A stretch of DNA of 64,000 nucleotides from Enterococcus_C asini_A. Lineage in GTDB: Bacteria > Bacillota > Bacilli > Lactobacillales > Enterococcaceae. The stretch lies in assembly GCF_031928785.1 (NCBI RefSeq), contig NZ_JARQAL010000003.1. One strand, written 5' to 3'. Below the pieces are notes generated by a model. The model was not told the DNA's origin and searched no databases. It saw only the letters and a list, made by a program, of their open reading frames with translations. A program made the position numbers and the translations under genes. Each line of letters opens with the position of its first letter. Position 1 is the first letter of the stretch. Positions 17,463 through 27,329 of this stretch are shown in pieces.

Positions 17463-19709
17463 ATGAGAGCCAATGAATTATTAAAAGGGATGAATCCTCG
17501 GCAGGCTGAAGCGGTGCAAACCACGGAAGGCCCGCTTTTGATTATGGCTGGTGCCGGTAGTGGGAAAACCCGGGTTTTGACCCATCGCATTGCCTATTTA
17601 ATAGAAGAAAAAGAAGTCAATCCTTGGAATATTTTGGCAATCACTTTTACTAATAAAGCCGCGAAAGAAATGAAAGAACGAGTGATTCGCTTAATGGAAG
17701 CCGGTGGAGAAGATGTTTGGATTTCCACTTTCCACTCCATGTGTGTGCGGATTTTGCGGCGAGATGTGGATCATATTGGGTATTCTAAAAATTTCACCAT
17801 TATTGATGGCTCTGAACAGCTGACTTTAATGAAGCGAGTGGTCAAAGAACTCAATATTGATCCTAAAAAATACGATCCTCGTTCCATATTGGGAGCTATA
17901 TCAAATGCTAAAAATGAGCTGCTGACAGTGGCTGCTTATAGTGCGCGCCAAGGTAGTCTTTTTGAAGACATCGTGGCTCGCTGTTATGACTTGTATCAAA
18001 AAGAACTACGGCGCAATCAATGTTTGGATTTTGATGATTTGATTATGCTGACCATTCGTCTTTTTCAAGATAACCCAGAAATTTTGCAATATTATCAACG
18101 GAAATTTCATTATATCCACGTGGATGAATACCAAGATACCAACCATGCGCAATACACCTTAGTAAATCTGTTGGCAGCAGGGTTTCGTAATCTCTGTGTA
18201 GTGGGAGATGCGGATCAAAGTATTTACGGCTGGCGAGGAGCTGATATGCAAAATATTTTGGACTTTGAAAAGGATTATCCCGATGCCCAAACGATTTTAC
18301 TGGAACAAAACTATCGCTCTACCCAAAACATACTATCCGCAGCCAACCAAGTAATCGGTCACAATCAAAACCGTAAAGAAAAGAAATTATGGACAGAAAA
18401 TGACCAAGGTGAGCCAATTGTTTATTATCGAGGAGACAGCGAGCGAGATGAGGGACGTTTTGTAGTATCAGAAATTCAACGTCTGCAACGAGAAGAACAG
18501 CGGAAATATGGTGATTTTGCTGTTTTGTATCGGACCAATGCCCAATCCCGGGTAGTGGAAGAAACCTTCCTCAAAGCCAATATTCCATACAAGATGGTAG
18601 GGGGACATAAATTCTACGATCGCAAGGAAATTAAAGACATCCTAGCTTATTTGCAAGTTATTGCGAATCCTGCTGATTCTTTAAGTCTTTTGCGAATTAT
18701 CAATGTACCCAAACGAGGAGTAGGCGCAGGTTCCATTGAAAAACTGCAAAGTTTTGCCAACCTTCACGATTTTTCATTATTAGAAGCAGGACAAAATGTG
18801 GCACTGTCTTCGCTAAAAGGCAAAGCGGCCACTGAAATTGAAAAATTAGCTCAAAGTTTAGCGGACTTTAATCAGATGATTCCTTATTTATCTGTAACGG
18901 AATTAACTAAGGAAATCTTAGCAAAAACTGGTTATGAAGATGAATTAAAACGCCAAAACAATTTAGAATCCCAAAACCGCTTGGAAAACTTAGAAGAATT
19001 TCTTTCGGTGACCATGGAATTTGACAAGAGCTATGAAGCCTTACCAGAAGAAGAACAAGAAGCCCCAGAAGACAAGTTGACGATTTTCTTAAATGACTTG
19101 GCCTTGCTATCAGATGTGGATAGTTACGAAGAAGAAGTTAGCGAAGTGACGTTGATGACTTTACACGCAGCGAAAGGGTTGGAATTTCCGGTAGTCTTTT
19201 TAGTTGGGATGGAAGAAGGGGTCTTTCCTTTGTCTCGGGCCATGATGGAAGAAAGTGAGTTGGAGGAAGAACGGCGCCTAGCTTATGTGGGCATTACCCG
19301 AGCAGAAGAAGCGTTGTATTTGACCAATGCTTTATCTCGAACTTTATACGGCAAAACCCAATACAACCGTCCGTCACGTTTTGTCAGTGAAATTGAAACA
19401 GAATTACTGGCAACTAAAGGGAATGGGACAGCCGGAGAAACGAAATCTATGGCGAGAAAAGAATTTTCGCCAAAAGTCTTTAAGCCGCAATACAAACAAC
19501 CCCAAACAACCTCGGTGAATAGCCGTAAAGAAACCACTGCATCAGGGCTTATTTGGCAAGTTGGTGATAAGGTGAAGCATAAAAAATGGGGCATTGGCAC
19601 CGTGGTTCGGGTTAGTGGCAAGCAAAAAGATATGGAACTAGACGTAGCTTTTCCTTCTCAAGGAATTAAGCGGCTACTGGCTGCTTTTGCACCGATTACA
19701 AAATGCTAG
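17463..19709 (+). CDS. pcrA: ATP-dependent DNA helicase PcrA (UvrD/Rep family)
   Basis: This 3'-5' superfamily 1 helicase works in replication, repair and removal of stalled complexes. Its 748 residues show the Walker A GAGSGKT near 30-36, motif Ia ITFTNKAAKEM, Walker B VDEYQDTN, motif III GDADQSIYGWRGAD, motif IV NYRST, motif V TLMTLHAAKGLEFPVVF and motif VI YVGITRAEEALYL. After a Gln/Ser-rich linker the C-terminus is a Tudor-like fold (VGDKVKHKKWGIGTV), known in PcrA to touch RNA polymerase. The start has AAAGGAAG just upstream. It leads a run with ligA 16 nt downstream, the usual arrangement in Bacillales and Lactobacillales. Confidence 0.96.
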   Translation: MRANELLKGMNPRQAEAVQTTEGPLLIMAGAGSGKTRVLTHRIAYLIEEKEVNPWNILAITFTNKAAKEMKERVIRLMEAGGEDVWISTFHSMCVRILRRDVDHIGYSKNFTIIDGSEQLTLMKRVVKELNIDPKKYDPRSILGAISNAKNELLTVAAYSARQGSLFEDIVARCYDLYQKELRRNQCLDFDDLIMLTIRLFQDNPEILQYYQRKFHYIHVDEYQDTNHAQYTLVNLLAAGFRNLCVVGDADQSIYGWRGADMQNILDFEKDYPDAQTILLEQNYRSTQNILSAANQVIGHNQNRKEKKLWTENDQGEPIVYYRGDSERDEGRFVVSEIQRLQREEQRKYGDFAVLYRTNAQSRVVEETFLKANIPYKMVGGHKFYDRKEIKDILAYLQVIANPADSLSLLRIINVPKRGVGAGSIEKLQSFANLHDFSLLEAGQNVALSSLKGKAATEIEKLAQSLADFNQMIPYLSVTELTKEILAKTGYEDELKRQNNLESQNRLENLEEFLSVTMEFDKSYEALPEEEQEAPEDKLTIFLNDLALLSDVDSYEEEVSEVTLMTLHAAKGLEFPVVFLVGMEEGVFPLSRAMMEESELEEERRLAYVGITRAEEALYLTNALSRTLYGKTQYNRPSRFVSEIETELLATKGNGTAGETKSMARKEFSPKVFKPQYKQPQTTSVNSRKETTASGLIWQVGDKVKHKKWGIGTVVRVSGKQKDMELDVAFPSQGIKRLLAAFAPITKC

Positions 19710-19725
19710 AAAGGATTGATTTTCT

Positions 19726-21750
19726 TTGACTGATATGTCTGCAGCACAACAGGCCCGTGCATTGCGGGAACAATTAAATCGTTATGCCCATGAGTATTAT
19801 GTAATGGATCAACCCACTGTCTCAGATCATGTCTATGATGAACTCTACACCCGACTAGTGAACTTAGAGACAGAGCATCCAGAAGTGATAACCCCAGATT
19901 CTCCCACCCAGCGAGTGGGGGGAATCATTCAAGAAGGCTTTCAAAAAGTAGTGCATGATGTTCCGTTATACAGTTTAAATGATGTGTTTAATAAAGAAGA
20001 AATCCAGGCCTTTGATCAACGAGTGCGTAAAGCGCTAGGTGATGAAGTGACCTATGTTTGTGAGTTGAAAATTGACGGACTATCCGTTTCATTGAAGTAC
20101 GAAGCCGGCCACTTTGTGCGAGGGGCAACCCGAGGAGATGGCAGCGTAGGAGAAAACATTACGGAGAATTTAAAAACCGTGCGCTCTATTCCTATGAATT
20201 TACAAGAACCATTATCCATTGAAGTGCGGGGAGAATGCTTTATGCCCAAGACTTCCTTTGTAAAATTAAACCAAGAGCGAGATGTGGCAGGACTTGCAGT
20301 TTTTGCTAATCCGCGTAATGCAGCTGCTGGAAGCCTGCGTAATTTGGATACAAAAGTGACTGCAAAGCGCAATTTAGATACGTTTTTGTATACGGTAGCG
20401 GATTTCGGCCCATTATTAGTGGATAATCAGTTTGAAGCGTTAAATGAATTGCAAAAACTTGGTTTTCACACCAATCCGGAGCGACGCCTTTGTAAGAATG
20501 TGGAGGAAATTTGGGCCTATATTGAAGAATTTCATGACCGTCGTAGCAGTTTGCCTTACGAAATCGATGGAGTGGTAATTAAAGTCAACTCTTTTAGTCA
20601 ACAAGAAGACCTCGGCTTTACGGTAAAAGCTCCTCGCTGGGCCACGGCCTATAAGTTTCCCCCAGAAGAAGCCGAAACGCTCTTGGAAGATATTGAATGG
20701 ACAGTTGGCCGTACCGGGGTGGTGACCCCAACTGCGGTAATGACGCCGGTGCGGATTGCCGGTTCCTTAGTCAGTCGGGCGAGTCTGCATAATATGGACT
20801 ATATTCAAATGAAAGATATTCGTCTAGGCGATCAAGTAATTTTATACAAAGCTGGGGATATTATTCCGGAAATCAGCCAAGTTGTCTTAAGTAAGCGCCC
20901 GAAAACAAGCCCAAAATACTTAGCACCCACCCATTGCCCAGAGTGCCACAGTGAATTGGTCCATTTGGATGAAGAAGTTGCGTTACGCTGTATTAATCCT
21001 AAATGTCCAGCCCAAATCAAAGAAGGACTAGCCCATTTTGCTTCCCGAAACGCCATGAACATCGACGGTCTCGGTCCCAAAATCGTTAATCAGATGTTTG
21101 AAAAACACTTAGTAACCGATGTAGCTGACTTATATACGTTGACCGAAGCCGACTTGCTAACTATGGATAAAGTAAAAGAAAAATCAGCGAATAAGTTGCT
21201 GAAGGCCATTGATGCGAGTCGTGCTAATTCTTTAGAACGTCTGCTTTTTGGTTTGGGAATTCGCCATGTTGGCGCAAAGGCCGCAAAAATTTTAGCAGAA
21301 CATTTTGAGACCATGGATGCTCTGATGACTGCTTCAAAAGAAGAAATTGTCGCTTTAGATACGATGGGCGAAATAATCGCCGATAGTGTGGTGACCTATT
21401 TTGACAATGAAGAAGTTCATGAGTTAGTGGCCGAGTTAAAAAATGCCCAAGTCAATTTGATGTATACCGGACCAAAACTGACTGAAATCGCTGAGACCGA
21501 TTCTTTCTTCCAAGGGAAAACGGTGGTTTTAACCGGTAAACTAGTTCTCTACACTCGAAATGAGGCCAAAGAATTAATTGAAAACTTAGGAGGAACGGTT
21601 ACCGGCAGTGTTTCGAAAAAAACTGACTTAGTCATTGCCGGAGCAGATGCTGGGAGTAAGAAAACAAAGGCTGAGCAGCTGGAGATTCCGATTTGGAGTG
21701 AAGAAGAACTCAAAAAAGCGATTGAAGGAGGGGTGAAAGGTGAGGATTAA
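19726..21750 (+). CDS. ligA: NAD+-dependent DNA ligase LigA
   Basis: It seals nicks in DNA using NAD+, and is essential for replication. Its 674 residues carry the Ia domain (NRYAHEYYVMDQPTVSDHVYD), the adenylation motif with nucleophile Lys115 in ELKIDGLS, an OB fold, a four-Cys zinc finger (CPECH ... CINPKCPA near 405-430), a helix-hairpin-helix domain (about 440-590) and a C-terminal BRCT domain from about 592. The TTG start at 19726 lies 10 nt after AAAGGA; the next ATG, three codons later, is too far from that site. The 3' end overlaps camS by 11 nt. Confidence 0.96.
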   Translation: MTDMSAAQQARALREQLNRYAHEYYVMDQPTVSDHVYDELYTRLVNLETEHPEVITPDSPTQRVGGIIQEGFQKVVHDVPLYSLNDVFNKEEIQAFDQRVRKALGDEVTYVCELKIDGLSVSLKYEAGHFVRGATRGDGSVGENITENLKTVRSIPMNLQEPLSIEVRGECFMPKTSFVKLNQERDVAGLAVFANPRNAAAGSLRNLDTKVTAKRNLDTFLYTVADFGPLLVDNQFEALNELQKLGFHTNPERRLCKNVEEIWAYIEEFHDRRSSLPYEIDGVVIKVNSFSQQEDLGFTVKAPRWATAYKFPPEEAETLLEDIEWTVGRTGVVTPTAVMTPVRIAGSLVSRASLHNMDYIQMKDIRLGDQVILYKAGDIIPEISQVVLSKRPKTSPKYLAPTHCPECHSELVHLDEEVALRCINPKCPAQIKEGLAHFASRNAMNIDGLGPKIVNQMFEKHLVTDVADLYTLTEADLLTMDKVKEKSANKLLKAIDASRANSLERLLFGLGIRHVGAKAAKILAEHFETMDALMTASKEEIVALDTMGEIIADSVVTYFDNEEVHELVAELKNAQVNLMYTGPKLTEIAETDSFFQGKTVVLTGKLVLYTRNEAKELIENLGGTVTGSVSKKTDLVIAGADAGSKKTKAEQLEIPIWSEEELKKAIEGGVKGED

Positions 21751-22834
21751 GCAAATTGCAGCTTTAGGGGTATGCCTTTTTAGTCTGGGAGCTTGTGGTA
21801 ATTTGGACAAAGGAGTGACCAATACAGACCCGGGTGAAAAGACAGAAAGTGGCAATATTACTACCGGTCGGATTGACAATTCGGTTTATCAAGGGATTAT
21901 GACCGACGGCAAATACCAAACCAGTGCGAGCCGGGAAACGATCAGTAGTTTAAACAGCGGCTATAACCAAACCAACTTTGAAAATGGGCTATTACGCTTA
22001 TCTCACCAGACGTTTTCACCTGATAAATACTTTTTTCAAGAAGGCCAAAAACTAGATGCTCCAACTTTGAATAGTTGGTTAGGTCGTAATACAGCAGAGA
22101 ATGATCAAGGGTTAAATCCTGGTGATGAAAGTCAGCCAATCATTTTACAACAAATTTTGGAGCACGATTTTCTAGATGAAGATGGCAAAACCTTAGGAGG
22201 TATTAGCCTAGGCTTTGCCTTTAACTCGGTCTACTACCAAGGAGAGACTGCGATTGCGGTAAGTAGGGAAGAAATCATGGCCAATGCTCGTAAATCCGTC
22301 AATACGGTTTTAACCCGCATGCGCAAAATGGCAGGTTTGGAAAGTGTACCAATTGTAGTGGGATTATTTGAACAATCCGCTAAAGAAAGTCTGATCGGGG
22401 GAACTTACATTTATCAAGGAGTTAGTAAAGATGGGGAGACTACTATTGATAATTTTGAACAAGTCAATGAAGAGGTCGTCTCATTACCGGTTTTAAATAA
22501 TGCTACCAACGGGGCAACGAATGATGGATTGTCAAATAAGTTTGCTAGTTTCCGCAGTTCCGTACAAAGCTTTTTCCCGAATTTAACGGGAGTAACCGGT
22601 AGAGCTTTGTATGTGGAAGGGCAGCTACAAACGTTAACGATGAGCGTGGACTCGAAATATTATGCCAAAACGGAGATCACTAGTTTTACTCAATATATCG
22701 GTAAACAAGTAGAGTCGATTTTCAAAGAAGTACCAGGACAAATTGAAGTTCAAATTTTATCGGTGAACGAGCCACAAGCATTTGTCTCTCGAAAAGACAA
22801 AGAAAATGAGATAATTTCCTATATTTTCAATTAA
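21740..22834 (+). CDS. camS: CamS family lipoprotein (sex pheromone cAM373-type precursor)
   Basis: The 364-residue lipoprotein starts at GTG with GGAGGGG upstream, inside the end of ligA. It has a short signal peptide with lipobox LGAC (Cys19), so it should be anchored on the outer face of the membrane. The mature part is a single CamS domain, shown by motifs such as YQGIMTDGKYQTS and GLFEQSAKESLIGG. In E. faecalis the signal peptide of CamS releases the heptapeptide pheromone cAM373. Here the residues before Cys19 are VCLFSLGA, so any released peptide would differ. Its position after pcrA-ligA and before gatCAB is the usual enterococcal and staphylococcal order. The protein's own function is unknown. 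Confidence 0.9.
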   Translation: MRIKQIAALGVCLFSLGACGNLDKGVTNTDPGEKTESGNITTGRIDNSVYQGIMTDGKYQTSASRETISSLNSGYNQTNFENGLLRLSHQTFSPDKYFFQEGQKLDAPTLNSWLGRNTAENDQGLNPGDESQPIILQQILEHDFLDEDGKTLGGISLGFAFNSVYYQGETAIAVSREEIMANARKSVNTVLTRMRKMAGLESVPIVVGLFEQSAKESLIGGTYIYQGVSKDGETTIDNFEQVNEEVVSLPVLNNATNGATNDGLSNKFASFRSSVQSFFPNLTGVTGRALYVEGQLQTLTMSVDSKYYAKTEITSFTQYIGKQVESIFKEVPGQIEVQILSVNEPQAFVSRKDKENEIISYIFN

Positions 22835-22837
22835 TAC

Positions 22838-22866
22838 TTGAAAAATTGCGAAAATTATTTCATTAT
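22838..22866 (+). promoter_or_regulatory. Candidate gatCAB promoter
   Basis: TTGAAA (22838-22843) and CATTAT (22861-22866) are 17 bp apart, just after the camS stop. A small hairpin ATCGTTTT/AAAACGAT follows in the leader (about 22879-22899). Confidence 0.5.
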
Positions 22867-22930
22867 AGAAAAGAATAAATCGTTTTTTTTGAAAACGATC
22901 AATGTTAGTAGTTAAGAAAGAGGGGACAAC

Positions 22931-23236
22931 ATGGCAATTAGTGAAGAACAAGTGAAGCACGTTGCAAAATTAGCCAAGCTTTCATTTAATGATGAGGAGC
23001 GCCAGGCTTTTACCGCTCAATTGGGCAAAATTATTGATATGGTTGAATTACTGGAAGAAGTGGATACTACTGGAGTACCCTTTACTTCAAATGTGGTGGA
23101 AACCGTCAATGTTATGCGCCAAGACCGGGCTCAACCTGGTATGTCCCGAGATGAATTAATGAAAAATGTACCAGAAAAAGAAGATGGCTTTATTAAAGTG
23201 CCAGCCATTATCGACAACGGGGAGGCTGGAGCGTAA
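22931..23236 (+). CDS. gatC: Asp/Glu-tRNA(Asn/Gln) amidotransferase subunit C
   Basis: This small subunit (101 residues) wraps around GatA and GatB and stabilises the amidotransferase. It shows the family opening EEQVKHVAKLAKLSFNDEE and the GatA-binding segment VVETVNVMRQDRAQPG. The ribosome binding site is AAAGAGGGG. The stop codon overlaps the gatA start by one base (TAATG). First gene of gatCAB. Confidence 0.96.
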   Translation: MAISEEQVKHVAKLAKLSFNDEERQAFTAQLGKIIDMVELLEEVDTTGVPFTSNVVETVNVMRQDRAQPGMSRDELMKNVPEKEDGFIKVPAIIDNGEAGA

Positions 23237-24705
23237 TGACTAAATTATATGATAAAACAATTGAAGAGCTCCACAACTTGCTAGTATCCAAAGAAATTAC
23301 GGCTACTGATTTAACCACAGCAACTTTTTCGCGGATTAAAGAAACAGAAGACCAAGTGGAATCTTTTATTACCTTAAGTGAAGAAGAAGCTTTAAAAGTC
23401 GCCAAAGCATTGGATTTAAAAGGAATTAGTGAGGAAAACCCATTAGCGGGGATTCCGATTGGGATTAAAGATAATATTGTCACTAAAGATATCTTAACCA
23501 CTGCGGCATCAAAAATCTTGTACAACTTTAAACCAATTTACGATGCGACGGTTATGGATAAAGTCTATCAAGCGGATTTGATTCCGGTAGGTAAGTTAAA
23601 CATGGATGAGTTTGCCATGGGGGGCTCTACGGAAACTTCTTACTTTAAGAAAACAAAAAATGCTTGGGACCACACAAAAGTTCCTGGCGGTTCTTCAGGT
23701 GGTTCAGCAGCGGCGGTAGCGGCAGGACAAATTCCGGTATCACTGGGTTCTGATACGGGAGGCTCCATTCGTCAACCGGCTTCTTTTAACGGAATTGTGG
23801 GAATGAAACCGACTTACGGACGGGTGTCTCGCTTTGGTTTAATCGCTTTTGCTTCTTCTCTCGATCAAATCGGCCCATTGACTCGCACAGTTAAAGACAA
23901 TGCGTTAACTTTAAATGCCATTAGTGGTTACGATGAAAAAGATGGCACTTCTTCCGGTATTTCGGTGCCAGACTTTACAGAAGGCTTAACTGGCGATATT
24001 AAAGGAATGAAGATTGCTTTGCCTAAAGAATATTTAGGGGAAGGGGTTCAAGCGGGAGTTAAAGAAGCCATTCTAAAAGCGGCGGATACCTATCGAGCTT
24101 TAGGAGCTACAGTAGAAGAAGTCAGCTTGCCTCATTCTAAATATGGTGTGGCGGTTTATTACATCATCGCCTCCTCAGAAGCTAGCTCCAACTTGCAACG
24201 TTTTGATGGTATTCGTTACGGCTACCGTTCTGAAAACGTCAAGGACTTGGAAGATGTTTATGTAAACTCTCGTAGCGAAGGCTTTGGAAATGAAGTAAAA
24301 CGTCGGATTATGTTAGGGACATTCTCACTATCTGCAGGATACTATGATGCCTACTTTAAAAAAGCTGGCCAAGTGCGCACCTTAATCAGAGAGGATTTCG
24401 CTAAAGTCTTTGAAAATTATGATTTAATCATGGGGCCATCATCACCAACTGTGGCTTTTGGTATCGGTGAAAATATCAATGACCCAATTACCATGTACAT
24501 GAGCGATATTTTGACGATTCCTGTGAACTTAGCCGGTCTTCCAGGCATGAGCGTTCCAGCTGGTTTTTCGGAAGGATTACCAGTGGGGATGCAGTTAATC
24601 GGGAAAGCCTTCGATGAACAAACGATGTATAAAGCGGCCTACGCCTTTGAACAAGCAACTGATTTTCATACAAAAAAACCTGTGATTTTAGGGGGTAAGG
24701 ATTAA
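23236..24705 (+). CDS. gatA: Asp/Glu-tRNA(Asn/Gln) amidotransferase subunit A
   Basis: This amidase subunit (489 residues) hydrolyses glutamine and passes ammonia to GatB, so that misacylated Glu-tRNA(Gln) or Asp-tRNA(Asn) is corrected. The Ser-cis-Ser-Lys triad is visible: Lys in GIKDNIVT near 79, Ser in PGGSSGGSAAAVAAG near 153-156, and the nucleophile Ser in GSDTGGSIRQPA near 178. Start and stop overlap gatC and gatB by one base each, so the three subunits are coupled. Confidence 0.97.
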   Translation: MTKLYDKTIEELHNLLVSKEITATDLTTATFSRIKETEDQVESFITLSEEEALKVAKALDLKGISEENPLAGIPIGIKDNIVTKDILTTAASKILYNFKPIYDATVMDKVYQADLIPVGKLNMDEFAMGGSTETSYFKKTKNAWDHTKVPGGSSGGSAAAVAAGQIPVSLGSDTGGSIRQPASFNGIVGMKPTYGRVSRFGLIAFASSLDQIGPLTRTVKDNALTLNAISGYDEKDGTSSGISVPDFTEGLTGDIKGMKIALPKEYLGEGVQAGVKEAILKAADTYRALGATVEEVSLPHSKYGVAVYYIIASSEASSNLQRFDGIRYGYRSENVKDLEDVYVNSRSEGFGNEVKRRIMLGTFSLSAGYYDAYFKKAGQVRTLIREDFAKVFENYDLIMGPSSPTVAFGIGENINDPITMYMSDILTIPVNLAGLPGMSVPAGFSEGLPVGMQLIGKAFDEQTMYKAAYAFEQATDFHTKKPVILGGKD

Positions 24706-26135
24706 TGAACTTTGAAACAGTCATTGGGCTGGAAGTCCACGTAGAATTGAAAACCAACTCTAAAATCTTTTCACCAGCACCGGCTCATTTTGGTGCAGAA
24801 CCAAATAGCAATACCAATGTAATTGACTGGGGGTACCCTGGAGTATTGCCAGTAATGAATAAAAGCGCCATTGAATTTGGTATGAAAGCTGCTCTTGCTT
24901 TAAACTGTGAAATCTCAAAAGATACTCATTTTGACCGCAAGAACTACTTCTATCCAGATAATCCTAAAGCGTACCAAATTTCACAATTTGACCAACCTAT
25001 TGGCCATGATGGTTGGATTGAAATCGAAGTAGAAGGTAAGACGAAAAAAATTCGTATTGAACGAGTTCATTTAGAAGAAGATGCCGGTAAAAACATGCAC
25101 GGTATCGGTGGCTATTCTTATGTGGATTTAAACCGTCAAGGAACGCCGTTAATTGAAATCGTCTCAGAAGCGGATATGCGTTCACCTGAAGAAGCCTATG
25201 CTTATTTAGAAGCAATTCGTTCCATTATTCAATTTACAGAAGTATCTGATGTGAAGATGGAAGAAGGCTCCATGCGCTGTGATGCCAACATTTCCTTGCG
25301 TCCTTATGGGCAAGAAGAGTTTGGTACAAAAACTGAATTAAAAAACTTAAACTCTCTAAGCTTTGTTAGAAAAGGTTTGGCCTTTGAAGAAAAACGTCAA
25401 GCAAAAGTGTTGCTTTCAGGAGGAGAAATCCAACAAGAAACACGACGCTTTGATGAAACGACAAATAAAACGTTATTGATGCGGGTGAAAGAAGGTTCTA
25501 GTGATTATCGTTATTTCCCAGAACCAGATATTCCTCGTTTTGTGATTGATGATGAATGGATTAACCGAATGAAAGAAAGCTTACCAGAATTACCAGCTTC
25601 TCGTCGTCGTCGTTACATTCATGAACTTGGATTGCCAGAATACGATGCCAAAGTGTTAACCTTGTCTAAAGTCATGTCAGATTTCTTTGAAGAAACTTTG
25701 GCTAATGGTGCTGATGCAAAACAAGCTTCTAACTGGTTAATGGGTGAAGTTTCTGCTTACTTAAATAGTGAAAAACTCGAATTAAGCGAAACAGCTTTAA
25801 CACCAGCAAACCTTGCAGGAATGATTAACTTGATTAATGATGGCACCATCAGTTCTAAGATTGCCAAAACGGTCTTTAAAGAGTTGATTGTAAATGGTGG
25901 CGATGCTAAAGAAGTGGTGGAGAAAAAAGGTCTGGTACAATTATCTGACCCAGCCCAATTGTTGCCAATGATTAATGAAGTCCTAGATAACAATCCTCAA
26001 TCCATTGAAGACTTTAAAAATGGGAAAGATCGGGCGGTTGGTTTCTTAGTGGGGCAAATCATGAAAGCAACTCGTGGGAAAGCCAATCCTGGTGTTGTGA
26101 ATAAACTCTTGCAAGAGGAATTAGCAAAACGCTAA
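24705..26135 (+). CDS. gatB: Asp/Glu-tRNA(Asn/Gln) amidotransferase subunit B
   Basis: This subunit (476 residues) binds the misacylated tRNA, activates the side chain with ATP and transfers ammonia. It begins with the family sequence FETVIGLEVHVELKT, contains RKNYFYPDNPKAYQISQFD (the GatB signature, near 86-104), and ends with the helical YqeY-like tail domain (about 330-476). It is the last gene of gatCAB, with a hairpin 12 nt after the stop. Confidence 0.97.
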   Translation: MNFETVIGLEVHVELKTNSKIFSPAPAHFGAEPNSNTNVIDWGYPGVLPVMNKSAIEFGMKAALALNCEISKDTHFDRKNYFYPDNPKAYQISQFDQPIGHDGWIEIEVEGKTKKIRIERVHLEEDAGKNMHGIGGYSYVDLNRQGTPLIEIVSEADMRSPEEAYAYLEAIRSIIQFTEVSDVKMEEGSMRCDANISLRPYGQEEFGTKTELKNLNSLSFVRKGLAFEEKRQAKVLLSGGEIQQETRRFDETTNKTLLMRVKEGSSDYRYFPEPDIPRFVIDDEWINRMKESLPELPASRRRRYIHELGLPEYDAKVLTLSKVMSDFFEETLANGADAKQASNWLMGEVSAYLNSEKLELSETALTPANLAGMINLINDGTISSKIAKTVFKELIVNGGDAKEVVEKKGLVQLSDPAQLLPMINEVLDNNPQSIEDFKNGKDRAVGFLVGQIMKATRGKANPGVVNKLLQEELAKR

Positions 26136-26147
26136 TAGCAAATGAGT

Positions 26148-26196
26148 ACTGTACCAAAAGTTGCCGGTAAGGTAGAAAGGCACTTTTTGGTACAGT
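26148..26196 (+). terminator. Hairpin after gatB
   Basis: ACTGTACCAAAA (26148-26159) and TTTTGGTACAGT (26185-26196) are perfect 12-bp arms around a 25-nt loop. The U-tract after the stem is weak (TTCC), so part of the transcript may read on into dagK. Confidence 0.6.
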
Positions 26197-26225
26197 TTCC
26201 ATGTGTTTTGAAAGGAGCGGCAATC

Positions 26226-27257
26226 TTGAAAAAAGCCCGCGTTATCTACAATCCCACCTCGGGAAAAGAAATTATGAAAGCCAATTTAGCGGATATTTTG
26301 GATGTTTTAGAACGAGCCGGCTATGAAGCTAGCGCCTATGCTACAACACCAGAACCAAATTCTGCTCGGATTGAAGCAGAACGCGTGGGGCGTGCTGGCT
26401 TTGACTTAGTAGTGGCTGCCGGCGGGGATGGGACCATTAATGAAGTTGTCAACGGCATTGCGCCATTGAAAGTCCGGCCTAAAATGGCAATCATTCCGGC
26501 TGGGACCACCAATGACTACGCCAGAGCTTTAAAAATTCCCAGAAATAATGTAAAAGCTGCGGCAGAAGTCATTTTAAAAGAGCAAACTGTGAAAATGGAT
26601 ATTGGTAAAACTGAGCAAGATTACTTTATCAATATTGCAGCTGGTGGTCATTTAACAGAATTGACCTATGATGTGCCTTCTGAATTGAAGAGTGTCTTTG
26701 GCTATTTGGCTTACTTAGCCAAAGGTGCCGAGTTATTACCGCGGATTAAGCCGATTCCTATGCGTTTGGTCTATGATGATGGGGAATACAACGGAAATGC
26801 TTCGATGTTTTTCTTAGGATTGACCAATTCAGTGGGTGGGTTTGAACAAATTGCTCCCGATGCCAAACTAGATGACGGCAAGTTTTCTTTGATTATCGTA
26901 AAAACCGCTAATGTTTTTGAAATCGTACACTTGGTAGCACTCTTGCTAAATGGGGGCAAACACGTGAACGACAAGCGGATCATTTATACGAAGACTTCGA
27001 AATTGGAAGTTAATCCGGGTACCAATGATCGTTTGATGATTAATTTAGATGGGGAATATGGCGGAGATGCTCCGATGACCTTTACCAATCTTCATCAACA
27101 TATTGAAATGTATGCCAACTTAGATGCCATTCCCGATGAAGCAGTAATGGGTGTGGAAGATGCTCAATACGAAGCGATGGGACAAGAAATCATCAATGAA
27201 GTCGAGCGCCTTTCCGATGAAGATATCGACGGCGACGGGGAAATTGGTAAAAAATAA
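26226..27257 (+). CDS. dagK: Diacylglycerol kinase (DagK/DgkB type)
   Basis: This soluble kinase phosphorylates diacylglycerol made during lipoteichoic acid synthesis, returning it to phosphatidic acid. The protein has 343 residues: KKARVIYNPTSGKE at the start, the nucleotide-binding GGDGTINEVVNG near 64-75, the PAGTTNDYAR motif near 91, and the C-terminal beta-sandwich. The TTG at 26226 is chosen because AAAGGAG lies 8 nt upstream and the protein then matches the family N-terminus. A longer frame from 26142 crosses the hairpin and is rejected. The acidic tail (EDIDGDGEIGKK) is extra. It lies directly before the rRNA methyltransferase gene, as in other enterococci. Confidence 0.92.
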   Translation: MKKARVIYNPTSGKEIMKANLADILDVLERAGYEASAYATTPEPNSARIEAERVGRAGFDLVVAAGGDGTINEVVNGIAPLKVRPKMAIIPAGTTNDYARALKIPRNNVKAAAEVILKEQTVKMDIGKTEQDYFINIAAGGHLTELTYDVPSELKSVFGYLAYLAKGAELLPRIKPIPMRLVYDDGEYNGNASMFFLGLTNSVGGFEQIAPDAKLDDGKFSLIIVKTANVFEIVHLVALLLNGGKHVNDKRIIYTKTSKLEVNPGTNDRLMINLDGEYGGDAPMTFTNLHQHIEMYANLDAIPDEAVMGVEDAQYEAMGQEIINEVERLSDEDIDGDGEIGKK

Positions 27258-27265
27258 CCTAAATG

Positions 27266-27313
27266 AAGACCTTTTGAATACAGGCTTTCACGCCTTGTTC
27301 AAAAGGTCTTTTT
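27266..27313 (+). terminator. Rho-independent terminator of dagK
   Basis: AAGACCTTTTGAA (27266-27278) pairs with TTCAAAAGGTCTT (27298-27310), followed by TTT. Confidence 0.8.
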
Positions 27314-27329
27314 CAATGAATGATTCTGG

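Noticed and set aside
26142..26225. 28-codon N-terminal extension of dagK from an ATG at 26142
   Set aside because: It runs through a perfect hairpin and lacks a ribosome binding site, whereas TTG 26226 has AAAGGAG at good spacing and restores the family N-terminus.
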